Below, one piece after another: positions 8,391 to 16,283 of a DNA stretch of 64,000 bases; within the stretch, counting starts at the first letter, position 1, and every line of letters starts with the position of its first letter. The notes under the pieces are model-generated. The model was not told the DNA's origin. It did not search any database and saw nothing but the letters and a program-made list of their open reading frames with translations. The DNA is taken from NCBI GenBank assembly GCA_016931225.1, contig JAFGFE010000014.1, positions 1-64,000 on the forward strand. The letters are read 5' to 3'. Source of the stretch: Candidatus Zymogenaceae bacterium. GTDB lineage: Bacteria > Desulfobacterota > Zymogenia > Zymogenales > Zymogenaceae. The position numbers and the translations under genes were made by a program.

Positions 8391-9215
8391 TTACCGGCCC
8401 ATCTCCAAAAGCGCCTCGCAGGCCCGCTCCTCTCCCCCGTCGCAAGCCGTTCGAAAATCGGTCTCCGCCGCCGCCACCTCCCCCATACCCCGGTAGGCCA
8501 GCCCCCGTAAGTAGTACGAGTCCGGCAGATCCAATCCCATCTCGATGGCGGTCGTGTAGTCACGGGCGGCCTCCTCGCAGCGTCCCAGGGCAAGGAGGCT
8601 TTGGGCGCGGTTGTTGTGGGCGGGTGCGAACTCCGGGTCCAGTTCGATGGCGGCGGTAAAGTCCCGGACGGCCTCTTCATGGCGATCGCGCATGGCGAGG
8701 ACCTTTCCCCGGTTGAAGTGGGCGTAGACGTTTTTCGGGTCCAGCTCGATCGTCCGAGTATAATCGAGGGCGGCGTCGTCATACTTGCCGATGAATTCGT
8801 AGCAGGTTCCCCGTGCGTAAAAGGCGTCCGCATCATCCGGCTTGAGGGATACGGCCGTGGAAAGATCGCTGATGGCCCGGTCGTATCTCCCCATGTAGCT
8901 CAGGGTGATCCCCCGGTGAAAGTAGGCGTCGGCGTTTCCTCTCTCAGGCTGCATCCTGATGTATGTCGAAAAATCATCGACCGCGTCTTCGTAGCGTCCC
9001 GTATTGATACGTGCCTTCCCCCGTTCGAGATAGGCTTCGGCCATCTCCGGGTCCTGCTCAATCGCCTTCGTGAACAGCTCGACCTTCACTTCCGGGTCTT
9101 TTTCCCCGAGGGCGCGGGCGTAGTAGCGTGCGGCGTTCTGGCAGCCGGAAAAGAGAAACGCGGCGCAGAGGAGGGCGATTATGCCCGTATATATTGAAAA
9201 AGAGTGTCGTTTCAC
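8391..9215 (-). CDS. TPR-repeat lipoprotein
   Basis: A 274-residue protein with a lipoprotein signal (lipobox FSGC near residue 24) followed by about seven tetratricopeptide repeats, such as AEAYLERGKARINTGRYEDA and AHFNRGKVLAMRDRHEEA. It is expected to be membrane-anchored in the cell envelope and to act as a protein-binding scaffold. The partner is unknown. I chose GTG 9215 because GGAGG lies five bases before it; an ATG at 9230 sits upstream of that site and has no site of its own. It is flanked by terminators at 8175 (plus strand) and 9374, so it is probably transcribed alone. Confidence 0.85.
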   Translation of the reverse strand: MKRHSFSIYTGIIALLCAAFLFSGCQNAARYYARALGEKDPEVKVELFTKAIEQDPEMAEAYLERGKARINTGRYEDAVDDFSTYIRMQPERGNADAYFHRGITLSYMGRYDRAISDLSTAVSLKPDDADAFYARGTCYEFIGKYDDAALDYTRTIELDPKNVYAHFNRGKVLAMRDRHEEAVRDFTAAIELDPEFAPAHNNRAQSLLALGRCEEAARDYTTAIEMGLDLPDSYYLRGLAYRGMGEVAAAETDFRTACDGGEERACEALLEMGR

Positions 9216-9373
9216 CGGGGCCTCCTTCATGTGTTACATCCGTCTTCTCTCTTAACAGGGAGGATGGCGGGTGTCAAGCCTGTTTGTGACGGAGGATATC
9301 TTTTTTTTCGGTACGGATGCGTGCCGGTTGGCCCTGGACGTGATAAAAGCGCCTCACGCCGTTGTCAAGATGC

Positions 9374-9406
9374 AAAAAAGCCCCCGACGAATCGGGGGCT
9401 TTTTTG
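9374..9406 (-). terminator. intrinsic terminator of the peroxiredoxin gene
   Basis: The stem AAGCCCCCGA/TCGGGGGCTT is flanked by A and T runs, so it could work both ways. It lies 96 bases after the peroxiredoxin stop. Confidence 0.85.
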
Positions 9407-9501
9407 TTTTCGGTGGATAGTGAAAGGGCGGTATCTATATCAATCTTATTGTTTTCAGCATGAATGAGAGCATGATGTGAGTAGATATGTCACGGTTCGT
9501 G

Positions 9502-10215
9502 TTAGTCGAAGGCCAGGTCCGTCTTCCAGACCTCCCAGACCTTCCCCGCCAGGTCAGGCCCCGGTGAGAGGGTGGGTTTCCCCGGCTTCCAGCCCGACGG
9601 CGTGACCTCGCCGGTCTTCTTGACGTGCTGGAACGCCTGAATCTGCCGGATGGTCTCCATCACGTTTCTCCCCACCGTCGGGGTGAGAATCTCGATGGCC
9701 TGGATGACGCCGTCCGGATCGATGATGAACCTCCCCCGGACGTCCACTCCCGCCTCCTCGTCGTATACCCCGTATACGGTTCCGACACGTCCGCCGGCGT
9801 CGGAGAGCATCGGAAAGGGCACCCCGCCGGGCACCATCTTGGAGAGCTCCTCCTCCTGCCAGATCTTGTGTGCGAAGCGGCTGTCCACGCTCATGGCCAG
9901 TATCTGGACACCCAGCTTCTTGAACTCGTCGTTCTTAACGGCGACCGCCGTTAATTCCGTCGGTCAAACGAAGGTGAAGTCCCCTGGATAAAAGCAGAGC
10001 ACAACCCACTTCCCCTTGTAATCGGACAGGGAAATGTTCTTGAACCCTCCGTCGATGAACGCCGGCACCTCGAAATCCGGGGCCGGTTTTCCGACTTTCA
10101 CGCCCATTCTGCGTACCTCCTGTTTGGCGGCTTGTTTTGTGGCCGGAGATTCGGCCGGTTCTTCCAATATCGGTCCCTTTGCGGGCGTCACGCACCCGTC
10201 TTGTGGTTTGGCCAT
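9502..10215 (-). CDS. selenocysteine-containing peroxiredoxin (AhpC/TSA family), TGA read as Sec
   Basis: A 237-residue thioredoxin-fold peroxidase that should reduce hydroperoxides. The frame is interrupted only by TGA at 9964-9966, at exactly the peroxidatic Cys position of the family motif: [14 protein letters not shown] (Sec84). Translation continues in the same frame with [20 protein letters not shown], matching normal peroxiredoxins. A hairpin with an apical GGTC loop begins nine bases after TGA, as in bacterial SECIS elements. The C-terminal half has [10 protein letters not shown] where 2-Cys members have a VCP motif, so no resolving Cys is seen there. AGGAGG precedes the ATG. A Fur-like box overlaps the promoter. 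The alternative is a nonsense mutation, made unlikely by the exact position and the hairpin. Confidence 0.88.
9935..9966 (-). promoter_or_regulatory. Sec codon and candidate bacterial SECIS hairpin
   Basis: TGA (9964-9966) is followed by nine bases and then a perfect 8-bp stem TTAACGGC/GCCGTTAA with tetraloop GGTC. The loop starts 17 bases after TGA. A G-U in the apical loop at about this distance is what SelB-type recognition needs in known bacterial SECIS elements. Confidence 0.75.
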
Positions 10216-10237
10216 AAGCGCCTCCTGTATTATTTAG

Positions 10238-10280
10238 GAACGATTATCATTAGTATGCCAAAAAGGAGAGAAGAATGCAA
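10238..10280 (-). promoter_or_regulatory. peroxiredoxin promoter with overlapping Fur/PerR-like box
   Basis: On the minus strand TTGCAT (10275-10280), a 17-base spacer and CATACT (10252-10257). The sequence ACTAATGATAATCGTT overlaps and follows the -10 box. It contains a perfect TGATAAT half of the Fur box TGATAAT-N-ATTATCA, with the other half degenerate. Confidence 0.5.
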
Positions 10281-10290
10281 GACATTTATA

Positions 10291-10311
10291 ATATTAGAAA
10301 TATACTAATAT
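10291..10311. promoter_or_regulatory. inverted repeat upstream of the peroxiredoxin promoter
   Basis: Perfect arms ATATTAG and CTAATAT flank a 7-base spacer, just upstream of the -35 box. This is a candidate activator or operator site. Its arms resemble the TTAG-N6-CTAA iron sites of this window, but the spacing is 7 and the inner GG is missing. Confidence 0.4.
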
Positions 10312-10476
10312 ATAAATCGAAATAGACGGTGAAACGATCCGTTTTGTTGGATGATGGGTGGTTATAGGTACAAGGATTGGTGAAATTTTGACGGATGTGT
10401 GGTGAAATTTTCGGGGACGGTCATCTGCGAAATGGGTTACATGTCTCTGAAAAACATCGCCGCCGGGCAGGTGGTC

Positions 10477-11433
10477 CTACTCATCCGGATGCCTGATATA
10501 CCCGCATCCCTCCCCCGTGCAGACCGGGGCGAGCCCCTCGGAGAAGGGCCCCGCCTGGATGAACCGGGGCGGGATCACCATCCGTCCCGTCCGGTCGATG
10601 TATCCCCAGCCGTCGTCGGTATAGACCGCCGCCAGGCCGTCGGAGAAGGATTCCGCCCAACTGAACGTCGGCTCGATGATGAGGGCGCCCTCTTCATCCA
10701 CATACCCCCACAGGATCGATTCGTCTTTAACGATCATCACCGAGGCGAGACCTTCCGAAAAGTCCCCGGCCTCGGCATATTCCGGCTCGATGACGAAGCG
10801 CCCGGTTCTATCGATGAAGCCCCATTTCCCGTCTATCGCGACGGCGGCCAGGCCCTCGCAAAACTCCTCGGCGTCATGAAACCGGGCATCGATGACGACG
10901 GAAAGATTCAGGTCCACATACCCCGTATATTCGCCCAGCATGGCCGGTATCAATCCTTCCGAGACGTCTCCCCCCCAGTAGAACCGATCAGGGGTAATCA
11001 CCTGGTTTCCGTCCACGTCGATATACACCCGGGCCGTGCCGGTGTCCACCCAGGCGTATCCCTCGGAGAAATTACCGGCGGAAAAATAAACGGGGGGTAT
11101 GACGAAGGACCCGGTGCGATCGATGAAGCCCCACATGCCGTCGATCATCACCGCCGCACGACCCCCGCTGAAGGGCTCGGCATAATGAAAGCGGGGCTCG
11201 ATCACGACATCGCCCGATGCGTCGATGTATCCCCACATGCCGTCTATCATCACCGGGGCCAGGCCGCCGGAAAAGGGCTTCGCATCGGAAAATCGCGGCT
11301 CGATCGCCCATGTGACGGGGGATTCGCCTTTCGCGAGACAGGGGATCGTCACCACAAGACAAAGGACGATACAGATTCCGCGCACCGCACCGGGGAGAGT
11401 GCTCCCCCGATGCGGCGCGGTCTTTCGTTTCAT
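10477..11433 (-). CDS. exported WG-repeat protein
   Basis: A 318-residue protein with an N-terminal export signal (hydrophobic to about residue 32, then PCLAKGES). About seven WG repeats follow, with the pattern WGYIDxxGxxVIxPxFxxAxxFSxGLAxV. WG (KWG) repeats form beta structures in surface or periplasmic proteins and are thought to bind proteins or ligands; the exact role is not known. The start ATG lies two bases after the stop of the Rieske-like gene, so the two are translationally coupled. Repeats 1 and 2 share DGMWG motifs, suggesting internal duplication. No terminator was recognised downstream. Confidence 0.85.
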   Translation of the reverse strand: MKRKTAPHRGSTLPGAVRGICIVLCLVVTIPCLAKGESPVTWAIEPRFSDAKPFSGGLAPVMIDGMWGYIDASGDVVIEPRFHYAEPFSGGRAAVMIDGMWGFIDRTGSFVIPPVYFSAGNFSEGYAWVDTGTARVYIDVDGNQVITPDRFYWGGDVSEGLIPAMLGEYTGYVDLNLSVVIDARFHDAEEFCEGLAAVAIDGKWGFIDRTGRFVIEPEYAEAGDFSEGLASVMIVKDESILWGYVDEEGALIIEPTFSWAESFSDGLAAVYTDDGWGYIDRTGRMVIPPRFIQAGPFSEGLAPVCTGEGCGYIRHPDE

Positions 11434-11435
11434 GA

Positions 11436-11930
11436 TTACGCCGCCGTGACCGTGACGACCAGGCGGTTTTCCTCGAGTTGTGTGGGATACACCGCCAGGT
11501 CGGATGTGGCGGGGCCCTTTATCTTTTCGCCCGTCAGGGTGAAGGCGCTCGATCCCGCGCTGGCGCAGACAAGGTGCCCCTTCTTGGGCCTGTATTCCAG
11601 CTCCACCCCCCGGTGGGTGCAGTAGAGGGACGCCGCCCGGTAATCGTCTCCGCTCACCCGCACCACGATCACCCCGTCGGAGAGCCTTTCGTCGATGATC
11701 TTCACCGAGCCGCCGTCAACCGAAAGCTCGGGGATATTTTCAAGATTCAGCACGAGGAGATTTCCCTCATCGATGGTGTAGGCGTCGCCCTCGGCCCCGG
11801 GGGTATTCCCCTTTTTGGTGAAGGTCGAGCAGCCGGCGGTGCCGCAGAGGCACAGGCCCGTGCCGGTCACCGCGCAGGCGGCCACGAATTCCCGACGGGT
11901 GATGTCGTCGGGCTTCTTGTGTTCGGTCAT
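11436..11930 (-). CDS. Tat-exported Rieske-fold protein with an incomplete cluster motif
   Basis: A 164-residue protein. The twin-arginine motif TRREFVAAC (Arg12-Arg13) precedes a hydrophobic stretch and a lipobox-like GTAGC (Cys34), so a periplasmic Tat lipoprotein is likely. The Rieske first ligand box CTHRG (Cys104, His106) is intact. The second, normally CxxH followed by GS, reads CASAGS: Cys122 is kept but the His is Ala125. A normal 2Fe-2S centre with two His ligands is therefore not expected. I chose the second of two adjacent ATG codons from the GGAGG spacing. It is in an operon with the WG-repeat gene. It could be a degenerate electron carrier or a structural protein. Confidence 0.8.
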   Translation of the reverse strand: MTEHKKPDDITRREFVAACAVTGTGLCLCGTAGCSTFTKKGNTPGAEGDAYTIDEGNLLVLNLENIPELSVDGGSVKIIDERLSDGVIVVRVSGDDYRAASLYCTHRGVELEYRPKKGHLVCASAGSSAFTLTGEKIKGPATSDLAVYPTQLEENRLVVTVTAA

Positions 11931-12102
11931 CATATCCTCCCTGTTTTACAGAAGAATGAATGGCCGGCGGGATATATCATCCCGCCGAAACATCGTATAT
12001 GAACGCTCACACAAACGATGCCACAAACGGAAACAAATCGCAAGTCTAAATCCACTTGAGGATGGAGGCGAAGACCGCTCGGAAATGCGCCGGGTTTTTT
12101 TC

Positions 12103-12131
12103 TTGACTTATATATTAAGTATATATATTTT
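12103..12131 (+). promoter_or_regulatory. AT-rich promoter of the V4R-like gene
   Basis: TTGACT (12103-12108) is followed by an alternating TATATA tract with -10 candidates TATATT or TATTTT near 12124-12131. It lies about 95 bases before the start codon. Confidence 0.45.
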
Positions 12132-12226
12132 TTATAAAGGGCCGTCAGGCTGCCTCTCATAAACGCCCATACGGGACGTCGCCCTGCCTGTTCTTGTGAA
12201 TGTGTTGGTGAATACCGGAGGGACTC

Positions 12227-12850
12227 ATGGAAGACAGGCCGGTCAGCAACATGACATTTCGGGTAATGCTGCTGGGGATCAGTGATATCGTCGGCGAAAA
12301 CGGGTTACGTACACTTCTGCGCAGAACGTCCCTGGAGAAATATCGGGACAACCTCCCACCAAGCAATGAGAATCTCGAAGACTGTATGGTATCGGAAGCC
12401 ACACGGCTGGACTGCGCCATCGAGGATATCTACGGCGAGAAAGGTGCGATTTCCATTCTCCGTCAGGTCGGGAACATGCAGGCCGTATGGGGAATAGAGG
12501 AAAACCAGGCCGTAGCCGAAGCCCTCAAGCAACAGTTCGCCGGGAAGAGCGATATCGAGCGGGCAACGGACATCCTGACCATAACGGCGGCGATTATCTC
12601 CGCCCAGATGGATACCACCGCCTGGGTGGAGATGGAAAACGGCGCACTCTATTACCGGGATCGGTCGTACGTCCACTGCTTTGATCGGACGAGCGGACAT
12701 CCGGTCTGTTACGTGACGGAGGGATTTTTGATGGGCCTTGCCCGGTGGGCCGCGCCGAATGTCCGATGGCGGGCATCGGAAGAAACCTGCATGGCCGCAG
12801 GCGGCGACTGCTGCAGCTTTGCGGTGATGTGTGACGACGAAGGACACTGA
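12227..12850 (+). CDS. V4R-like (4-vinyl-reductase domain) sensor protein
   Basis: A 207-residue soluble protein. The C-terminal third (WVEMENGALYYRDRSYVHCF to the end) resembles the V4R domain, with the late motif EETCMAAGGDCCSFAV matching the family pattern C...G...C.F. V4R domains bind small hydrophobic molecules or metals and are often found in sensors. The N-terminal half (residues 1-110) is helical and not assigned. GGAGGGACTC precedes the ATG. It has no operon partner on this strand. Assignment to V4R is by motif only. Confidence 0.6.
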   Translation: MEDRPVSNMTFRVMLLGISDIVGENGLRTLLRRTSLEKYRDNLPPSNENLEDCMVSEATRLDCAIEDIYGEKGAISILRQVGNMQAVWGIEENQAVAEALKQQFAGKSDIERATDILTITAAIISAQMDTTAWVEMENGALYYRDRSYVHCFDRTSGHPVCYVTEGFLMGLARWAAPNVRWRASEETCMAAGGDCCSFAVMCDDEGH

Positions 12851-12956
12851 ATATCATATATCCGACGAGGGAGCGGATCTGGGTCTTCATCTGCCGGGAT
12901 GGGCAAGAGCGCCATTCCGGCATTTATATTTCTCCGTGTTTTGTGTCGAAAAAAGC

Positions 12957-12999
12957 TTGAATGAAAAATAGTTATATGATACAATGAGAATAATTACTA
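12957..12999 (+). promoter_or_regulatory. promoter with Fur-like box
   Basis: TTGAAT (12957-12962), a 17-base spacer and TACAAT (12980-12985). It is followed at once by TGAGAATAATTACTA (12985-12999), which matches the Fur box TGATAAT-N-ATTATCA at 11 of 14 defined positions. The site overlaps the expected transcription start, a repressor position. Confidence 0.5.
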
Positions 13000-13150
13000 T
13001 TTGAAATAATTTCTTCTATGACGTTCAATCGATGAAATGAAAATAGTAACAGAGGGTTTGATACATGAGCGTGTCGAGGTAAATCGAGCAGCCAACGGGA
13101 GAGGGAGATGCGGCGGAGCCCGGGTGCGGGTACGCCGTTTTTCTTGTTTT
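12992..13150 (+). ncRNA. candidate iron-regulated small RNA
   Basis: The promoter at 12957-12985 would start a transcript at about 12992. A two-part hairpin (GGCG, CCCG/CGGG, CGCC at 13113-13137) followed by TTTTT-CTTG-TTTTT would end it at about 13150. No convincing ORF lies inside. The roughly 155-base length and the Fur-like box suggest an iron-responsive sRNA, which is inference. The rest of the 12851-13337 gap holds nothing else I can support. Confidence 0.35.
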
Positions 13151-13337
13151 TCGGAGGATCGGTCTGTATGAGAGTATATAAGAAGACAATAGACGGGTAA
13201 GCGATGCCGGAGTGCCCAAAGCGTTATGGATCGGTTTGGCGGACGACGGTGCCGAAGCACAATCGAAACCGCCGGGTATCAATAGAATACGGAAATTCTC
13301 AAAACAGCAATTCATGTGCAACATGGAGCAGCAAAAG

Positions 13338-13544
13338 ATGTCGAAATGCGAGCGATTGGAAACTTGTGGCTTTTTTAAAAAATATCAGGAATCTCATGCC
13401 GGAGCGTGCAAAACGCTCATAGAGACCTTCTGTTTGAACAAAGAAAAATCGGTAGCGTGTGAGAGGAAAAAAATCTTCCAGGAAACCGGGATTCCGCCGG
13501 ATGATGACATGATGCCCTCGGGCCTCACCGTGGATGACGTATAA
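13338..13544 (+). CDS. small Cys-rich hypothetical protein, 68 aa
   Basis: The protein begins MSKCERLETCGFFKKY and holds five Cys residues: C4, C10, and further ones before FCLNKE and VACERKK. The spacing CxxxxxC then C...C...C looks like a conserved metal-binding or Fe-S-like small protein, ending in a PSGLTVDD tail. The frame is open upstream to 13212, but I chose ATG 13338 because GGAG precedes it and the Cys-rich body starts there. No named family is recognised. It could also be transcribed from the promoter at 12957 if the sRNA terminator leaks. Confidence 0.5.
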   Translation: MSKCERLETCGFFKKYQESHAGACKTLIETFCLNKEKSVACERKKIFQETGIPPDDDMMPSGLTVDDV

Positions 13545-13739
13545 CACGGACCTGTACATACCGGTATGCGGGCGCGCTCCGATAGAACGGCACTTGAGGG
13601 GATGGTGAGGACGGGGGCGGCGTTTGGCCGGCCTGTGGTGCATGTGCGTCACGGGCTTGTCTGAAAGGCATCGATTCGTTCGGACCGGTCAGGAATACCT
13701 CGAGCTCATTGCGTTGAGGCGGAGCGGGGCGCTTCGCCT

Positions 13740-14789
13740 TCAGCGCCGTCCCGCCGGACGGCTTCTGAGCCGGTATATCAGCGCCAGCGGCGTACCGATG
13801 AGCCCCGGAGCGGAGAGGAAGAGCCCCGTTATCACGAAGATGCGGGCGGTATCCATCAATTCGGGGTAGCATTTCCAGCCCAAAAAGATACACCCAACGC
13901 CCAAAACGAGAAGGATCGGGAAGAGAATGGAAAGGGCGCGCATCGAGACGTATACCGGGGGACCGGCGGGATGCGACGCCGGAGATTTCCCGACGGCGTC
14001 CTGTGCGTCTCGGGCGCCGGCGGCCACGGCGCCCGTTATCAGGCGCACCGTCGATATGAATTCAGATAAGATATCTTCGGCCCCCCCGCCGAAGTCCAGG
14101 CGATCCGCGGCCCACCAGACCCCCTCATACCCGATGCTGAAGGTGCCGTCGTGTTTCCCGGTAAAGTCGAGAACGGCGGACATGACGCCCTCGTCGATTC
14201 CGGAGTGGATGAAGGCCTCCCGCTCCTCTTGGGAGGGGAGGGAGTAGCACCGGGCGAATGTCTCGGATATCGTCCCGAGTTTGCCTCTCTTCTTTCCGGT
14301 GGGGAGAACACGGAAGGGCGAGGGATGTGATTCGGGAAAGGGGGAGAAAAAGGTCGTACGGCGGTGCACGAAAAACGGGCCGAACGGCCTCGTGTGCCGA
14401 TGGGTCAGGCTGACGATTACGGGCGTTTCATCGACGATTCCTTCGAGAACGCACTCGCCCTGGATACTCCTCGCCTTTCCCTCGGTGAGGGCATGGGACT
14501 CCAAGAATCGAGCGTATTCCGAGTTCATGATATGCGTGAACGCCCGTTTCGGGCTGTAGGAGAGGTAATACCACCCGGCGGATAACGCCATGCCGATACT
14601 GCCCGTAAAAAAGCCCAGCACCCCGATGAGGACAAGAATCGTGGTCAATCCGTCGAGGGCGGGACGGGGGTGAATGACGCCGGACTCGGTCATGATGCCC
14701 AGGGCGATTTTCAGGACCACGCCGCCGATTAAAAGCAGAAATCCGACCAGAGTGAGGACCAAAACGGCAATAAGCGTACGACTTTTCAT
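13740..14789 (-). CDS. hypothetical membrane protein, 349 aa
   Basis: Two hydrophobic segments at the N terminus (about residues 7-30 and 48-72) are followed by a soluble region of about 190 residues and then two more segments near the C terminus (about 285-305 and 315-340). This suggests a four-pass inner-membrane protein with a large soluble loop. No family is recognised. There is no Shine-Dalgarno site; instead TATAAT ends only eight bases before ATG, so the mRNA may be leaderless. It is divergent from the next membrane protein, with 79 bases between the start codons. Confidence 0.6.
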   Translation of the reverse strand: MKSRTLIAVLVLTLVGFLLLIGGVVLKIALGIMTESGVIHPRPALDGLTTILVLIGVLGFFTGSIGMALSAGWYYLSYSPKRAFTHIMNSEYARFLESHALTEGKARSIQGECVLEGIVDETPVIVSLTHRHTRPFGPFFVHRRTTFFSPFPESHPSPFRVLPTGKKRGKLGTISETFARCYSLPSQEEREAFIHSGIDEGVMSAVLDFTGKHDGTFSIGYEGVWWAADRLDFGGGAEDILSEFISTVRLITGAVAAGARDAQDAVGKSPASHPAGPPVYVSMRALSILFPILLVLGVGCIFLGWKCYPELMDTARIFVITGLFLSAPGLIGTPLALIYRLRSRPAGRR

Positions 14790-14868
14790 GTCTGTATATT
14801 ATATCAGCTGATACCGTTCTCAAAGCAAAAACACTCTGGCCATTCAAATTTCATCCCGGAGATTTGTG

Positions 14869-15381
14869 ATGTCGGACAAAAAGTGGACACTTTCCCCATC
14901 CGGTCAGAAGGTCCTGAAGCCCATTCATTCGCTCTTCGCCAAGATATTCGGTATCGGGCTGATCGTGCTGCTGGTGCTCATGATCGGACGATTGGGCGAC
15001 GAAGGCGTATCCCGGCAGGCGGGCGACCCGGCTCTTTATTATGTCCTGTGGTATGCGGTGAACCTCGGCCTGGTGGGGGTTGTGGTGACCGGCCTCGTCT
15101 ACGCACTGTGTACGCCCTGGGGCTTTTTTCGCCATCGGTGGATCGTCGTCAAGTGGGCGGGCCTCGCAGCGATTCTGGCGGTGCTGATTTTCGGCCTGGC
15201 GCCGGCGGTGGGCGAAATGACGGTGACGACGGATGCGGGACTTCACCCGGGGCTGTTTGCGGGCGAATACCGCTCCGCTGCTCGTCAGGGTGTTGTGTAT
15301 TGCGTCGTCGAGATCGTCCTGGTGATCGCCCTGTCGCTGGTATCGGTGTTCAAGCCGGGAGGAGAGAGTAAGAAACAGTGA
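14869..15381 (+). CDS. hypothetical four-TM membrane protein
   Basis: A 170-residue protein with about four hydrophobic segments (near residues 25-40, 60-80, 95-115 and 140-160), somewhat like DUF2269-type small integral membrane proteins; I cannot confirm the family. GGAG lies seven bases before ATG 14869, so I chose it over the GTG at 14866. The 3' end faces the FetB-like gene, which ends at 15471 on the other strand. No terminator was recognised between them. Confidence 0.6.
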   Translation: MSDKKWTLSPSGQKVLKPIHSLFAKIFGIGLIVLLVLMIGRLGDEGVSRQAGDPALYYVLWYAVNLGLVGVVVTGLVYALCTPWGFFRHRWIVVKWAGLAAILAVLIFGLAPAVGEMTVTTDAGLHPGLFAGEYRSAARQGVVYCVVEIVLVIALSLVSVFKPGGESKKQ

Positions 15382-15470
15382 GGAGCCGGACGCCGGCGGT
15401 GATTCACGGTCCCCCTTCCCTCCCTATGCATTTCTTTCGCCCTCCGCTCCTTGTACCGGGCGTTTGGCGG

Positions 15471-16283
15471 TCAACGGCGGTGTCCGCGCCCGTTCTTTCG
15501 GAAAATCCCTCTATCCAGCATGCCGTAGGAGTTGAAACCGATCCGGGCCGTCAGACCGATGGCCAGGTATACCGTGATGGAGGTGCCGGTGAAGATGGCG
15601 ATCATAATGGCGATCTGGTACTTGATGGCGGTCATCGGGTCCGCGCCGCCCAGTATCACGCCGGTCATCATACCCGGCAGGGCCACAAGCCCTATGGTGG
15701 CCATGGTGGCCACAGTGGGGGCCAGCGCCGCCCGCACCGCGTCCCGGCTGAAGGGGCGGGCCGCCTCGGAGAACCGCGCCCCCTGGGCCAGCGTCGCCAG
15801 GTATGCCTTCTCCCTTCCTTGTATGGAATTGTAGAATGTTGAGAGGCCGATGATATCCGCCCTCAGGCAGTTGCCCAGGATCATCCCGCCGATGGGGATG
15901 ATGTACTGGGCGTCCATGAGATTCGGCACCAGCATGATGGGGCCCACAAAGAACAAAAGCGGCAGGATCATCCCCGCCAGGAGACTGACGAACAGCGGCA
16001 CGGCGAAATGAGAGATGCGCACCCCCGCCCCCCGGGCGATGGATACATCCGCCACGATGATCATGATCAGCACCCGTGCGGCGTTGAGCCAGGGATTATT
16101 GAGGTCGAAGATCACCTGGAGGTAAAATCCGACGAAGAGGAGCTGAATCGTCATCCTGACGATGGAGACGACGGTTTCCGTGACTATCGGGATCTTCAGC
16201 CAGATGATGACGGCCAGGGGGATGATCAACAGGACATATCCGAAGGCGAGGTTCACCGCACCGATATCAATAATACCGTTCAT
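15471..16283 (-). CDS. fetB: FetB-like ABC transporter permease (UPF0014)
   Basis: A 270-residue inner-membrane protein with about six or seven hydrophobic segments. The long, conserved central part (IIPIGGMILGNCLRADIIGL, then MATIGLVALPGMMTGVILGG) is typical of the UPF0014/FetB family. In E. coli FetAB is linked to iron export and peroxide resistance; other relatives have been linked to different substrates. Its ATG overlaps the stop of the ATPase gene by four bases (ATGA), so the two are coupled. Lying beside a feo cluster, iron homeostasis is a reasonable inference. Confidence 0.85.
   Translation of the reverse strand: MNGIIDIGAVNLAFGYVLLIIPLAVIIWLKIPIVTETVVSIVRMTIQLLFVGFYLQVIFDLNNPWLNAARVLIMIIVADVSIARGAGVRISHFAVPLFVSLLAGMILPLLFFVGPIMLVPNLMDAQYIIPIGGMILGNCLRADIIGLSTFYNSIQGREKAYLATLAQGARFSEAARPFSRDAVRAALAPTVATMATIGLVALPGMMTGVILGGADPMTAIKYQIAIMIAIFTGTSITVYLAIGLTARIGFNSYGMLDRGIFRKNGRGHRR

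Noticed and set aside
9964-9966. TGA as a nonsense mutation or sequencing error in the peroxiredoxin gene
   Set aside because: It falls exactly on the catalytic Cys codon, the downstream frame is intact, and a SECIS-like hairpin follows.
10291-10311. Counting ATATTAG-N7-CTAATAT as a fifth iron-operator site
   Set aside because: The spacing is seven rather than six and the conserved inner G after TTAG is missing, so it is listed as a separate palindrome.
10399-11625. A 408-codon open frame on the plus strand
   Set aside because: It lies opposite the WG-repeat and Rieske-like genes, which have clear domains, start sites and coupling. Its own sequence is low-complexity Arg/Gly/Pro/His typical of a shadow frame in GC-rich DNA.
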